A stretch of DNA of 6,762 bases from Gammaproteobacteria bacterium (GTDB lineage Bacteria > Pseudomonadota > Gammaproteobacteria > Natronospirales > REEB76), in the NCBI GenBank assembly GCA_028871235.1, contig JAGWNO010000111.1, forward strand, positions 1 to 6,762, given 5' to 3'. Positions 5,197-6,762 of the stretch are shown here, piece after piece. The stretch's first letter is position 1, and every line of letters starts with the position of its first letter. A program made the translations under genes and the position numbers. The notes under the pieces were generated by a model. That model was not told the DNA's origin. It ran no database searches and saw only the letters and a program-made list of their open reading frames with translations.

Positions 5197-6624
5197 GTGT
5201 GCAGCGCGCAAACCGCGCATACGGATTCCAAATTGACGACCGCCGAGCCATCAGCGCCAAGCCAGAAACACCGTTGGCTGCAGCGACGCGTGGAAGCGGC
5301 CGCCATCCTCGCCATCGGCGGGCCGCTCATCATCCATAACCTGGCGCTCATGGGCATGCAGTTCACCGACACGCTCATGGCCGGCCGGCTTGGCGCCGGG
5401 ACCCTGGCGGCGGTCGCCGTGGGCGCAAATGTCTGGTCGCCGGTGTTCCTGTTCCTGCTTGGCATCCTCATGGCGCTGTCGCCCACGGCGGCACACCTGC
5501 ATGGCGCGGGACGCCATCGCGAGATCGGCCGCTACGTGCGGCAGATGGCCTGGCTTTCACTGTTACTCGCCGCGCTGGGCGTGCTGGTGTTGTGGCACGC
5601 GGCGGCGTTTCTGCGCGCCATCCACATCGAGCCGCAGATCATCCCCACCGCGGCAGCCTATCTGCGGGCCATGGCCTGGGGTTTGCCGGGCGTGTGTCTT
5701 TACCAGGTACTGCGTTTCACCAGCGAAGCCATCGCCCACACCAAGCCGATGCTGGTGATCGCAGTCGGCGCCCTGGTTGTCAACGCCATTCTCGATTACG
5801 TGCTCATGTACGGCAAACTGGGCATGCCGGCCCTGGGCGCCGTCGGTACCGGTTATGCCAGCGCCATCGCCATGTGGTGCATGTTCCTCATGCTGTTCGT
5901 GTACGTGCGGCGTCGCGGCATATATAAGCCGTTCGAGATCTTCAGCCATTTCGAATGGCCCGACAGGCGCGTGCACCGCGAACTGCTGTGGCTGGGCGTG
6001 CCGATCGCGGTCAGTATTTTCATGGAGGTGACCTTGTTTTCCGGCGTGGGGCTCATGATGGGCACGCTCGGCACCGATATCGTGGCCGCTCACCAGATCG
6101 CGCTGAATTTCTGCGCCATCGCCTTCATGATCCCCATGAGCCTGGGCTTCGCCATCGCGGTGCGCGTCGGTCAGGCGCTGGGCCGCGGTGACCCACGCGG
6201 CGCGCGCCTCGCCGGCGCCACCGGCATCGGCTTGTGCGTGTGTTTCGAGGTGCTCTCGGCCTTGTGCATGCTGCTGTTCCCGCGCTTTATCGTGGGCGTG
6301 TACACCCGTGACCCCCAGGTGATTCCCATCGCCGTGGGACTCTTATATATGGGTGCGATATTCCAGCTCTCGGACGGTCTGCAGGCCAGTGCCGCCGGGG
6401 CGCTGCGCGGCTACAAGGACACGCGCGTGCCGATGCTCATCACCATCGTGGCGTACTGGCTGGTGGGTTTTCCGCTCGCCTGGGCATTCGGCATCCCGCT
6501 GCATCTCGGCCCGCAGATGATCTGGGCAGGCTTCATCGCGGGACTCAGCGTGGCCGCGATCCTGCTGCTGGCGCGCTACCTGCGTCTCAGCCGCGCGCCA
6601 CTGCGGGCGCCGGCCTCAGGCTGA
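5197..6624 (+). CDS. MATE-family multidrug/cation antiporter (NorM type)
   Basis: The protein has 475 residues from the GTG start, with about twelve hydrophobic segments in two homologous halves (about 33-240 and 260-462). MATE transporters use Na+ or H+ gradients to export cationic drugs and metabolites across the inner membrane. The TM1 motif MQFTDTLMAGRLGAGTLAAV (54-73) and its second-half counterpart LFSGVGLMMGTLGTDIVAAH (280-299) are diagnostic. The three functional acids of Vibrio cholerae NorM (D36, E255, D371) correspond to D58 (FTDT), E277 (FMEVTLF) and D393 (LSDGLQ), with identical spacing of 219 and 335 residues from the first. The start is uncertain: GTG 5197 is the first possible after an in-frame stop at 5170, and TTG 5233 would remove 12 residues. 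Neither has a strong Shine-Dalgarno sequence. It is transcribed divergently from the thiolase, with its 3' end overlapping the next gene. Confidence 0.95.
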   Translation: MCSAQTAHTDSKLTTAEPSAPSQKHRWLQRRVEAAAILAIGGPLIIHNLALMGMQFTDTLMAGRLGAGTLAAVAVGANVWSPVFLFLLGILMALSPTAAHLHGAGRHREIGRYVRQMAWLSLLLAALGVLVLWHAAAFLRAIHIEPQIIPTAAAYLRAMAWGLPGVCLYQVLRFTSEAIAHTKPMLVIAVGALVVNAILDYVLMYGKLGMPALGAVGTGYASAIAMWCMFLMLFVYVRRRGIYKPFEIFSHFEWPDRRVHRELLWLGVPIAVSIFMEVTLFSGVGLMMGTLGTDIVAAHQIALNFCAIAFMIPMSLGFAIAVRVGQALGRGDPRGARLAGATGIGLCVCFEVLSALCMLLFPRFIVGVYTRDPQVIPIAVGLLYMGAIFQLSDGLQASAAGALRGYKDTRVPMLITIVAYWLVGFPLAWAFGIPLHLGPQMIWAGFIAGLSVAAILLLARYLRLSRAPLRAPASG

Positions 6625-6762
6625 GCCTGCGGGTTTCACGCCGGTGGCGATCGGCACGTGCCACACCGCGTAGCCATCGGGGCTGCGGATGCAGGCGGCA
6701 ATGTCATCAAAGCCGGCACGTGCCTCGGCCGCGTTCATGCCCGCCATCTGCGCCACCGTGGA
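6616..6762 (-). CDS. Partial unrecognised protein (C-terminal 48 codons)
   Basis: The frame is open from the right edge to a TGA at 6616-6618. The visible end includes AAEARAGFDDIAACIRSPDG and then YAVWHVPIATGVKPAGSA. Third codon positions are strongly G/C, and the sequence is balanced and soluble in character, so this looks like a real gene. I do not recognise the family; the short 'GFDD' and 'YAVWHVP' stretches are not enough to name it. It converges on the MATE gene, and the two coding regions overlap by 9 bases (6616-6624). Confidence 0.65.
   Translation of the reverse strand, partial: STVAQMAGMNAAEARAGFDDIAACIRSPDGYAVWHVPIATGVKPAGSA
6617..6629. repeat. Short palindrome across the two convergent stop codons
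   Basis: CAGGCT-G-AGCCTG has perfect 6-base arms around one base. It covers the TGA of the transporter (6622-6624) and part of the opposite TGA (6616-6618). A one-base loop cannot form as drawn, so a hairpin would lose inner pairs. No T-run follows on either strand, so I do not call a terminator. Confidence 0.3.

Noticed and set aside
5064..5486. In-frame 141-residue N-terminal extension of the thiolase
   Set aside because: The ATG at 5063 has a strong ribosome site at the right spacing and gives the normal thiolase N-terminus; the extension is antisense to the MATE gene and not thiolase-like.

Overview
The window is GC-rich chromosomal DNA, most likely from a gammaproteobacterium or a close relative. 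The indications are a FadI-type thiolase, a NorM-type MATE transporter, bacterial ferrochelatase and MscL, and the start of a probable PEP-CTERM surface protein behind a sigma-54-type promoter. I cannot name the genus. There are no rRNA or tRNA genes, CRISPR arrays, insertion sequences or phage genes. Most of the window is ordinary housekeeping and accessory gene content.

Layout, left to right. (1) Positions 1-241, minus strand: the first 80 codons of a small exported protein that runs off the left edge. Its signal peptide and following sequence resemble PEP-CTERM/exosortase substrates. (2) Positions 242-742: a 500-base stretch without a convincing intact gene. It holds an AT-rich promoter block with a very good -24/-12 element (346-361, minus), a possible IHF site (368-380) and a possible activator palindrome (452-469). 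It also holds a degenerate, partly coding-like stretch at about 407-720. (3) Positions 743-3125, minus strand: a probable three-gene operon in the order hemH (ferrochelatase), a two-domain VOC/glyoxalase-fold protein, and a five-TM membrane protein of the CcdC/DUF1453 type. (4) Positions 3126-3241: a divergent intergenic region with a leader stem-loop. (5) Positions 3242-3700, plus strand: mscL, whose C-terminus carries a four-cysteine zinc-ribbon-like tail instead of the helical bundle known from E. coli MscL. (6) Positions 3713-3749: a strong bidirectional terminator between the convergent mscL and thiolase genes. (7) Positions 3774-5063, minus strand: a FadI-like acetyl-CoA acyltransferase. 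(8) Positions 5064-5196: a divergent regulatory region with a perfect inverted repeat and two copies of a 9-base direct repeat. (9) Positions 5197-6624, plus strand: a MATE-family efflux transporter with all three key acidic residues. (10) Positions 6616-6762, minus strand: the last 48 codons of an unrecognised gene, overlapping the transporter tail to tail by 9 bases.

How the genes work together: hemH and its two downstream genes are probably co-transcribed, but only hemH has a clear function (last step of haem synthesis). The thiolase (fatty-acid beta-oxidation), MscL (osmotic safety valve) and MATE transporter (drug/cation antiport) are separate units. The most interesting signal is the left-edge combination of a probable PEP-CTERM surface protein with a sigma-54 promoter. 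It fits the PrsK/PrsR/RpoN control known for exopolysaccharide-linked PEP-CTERM systems. I found no clearly new multi-gene system.
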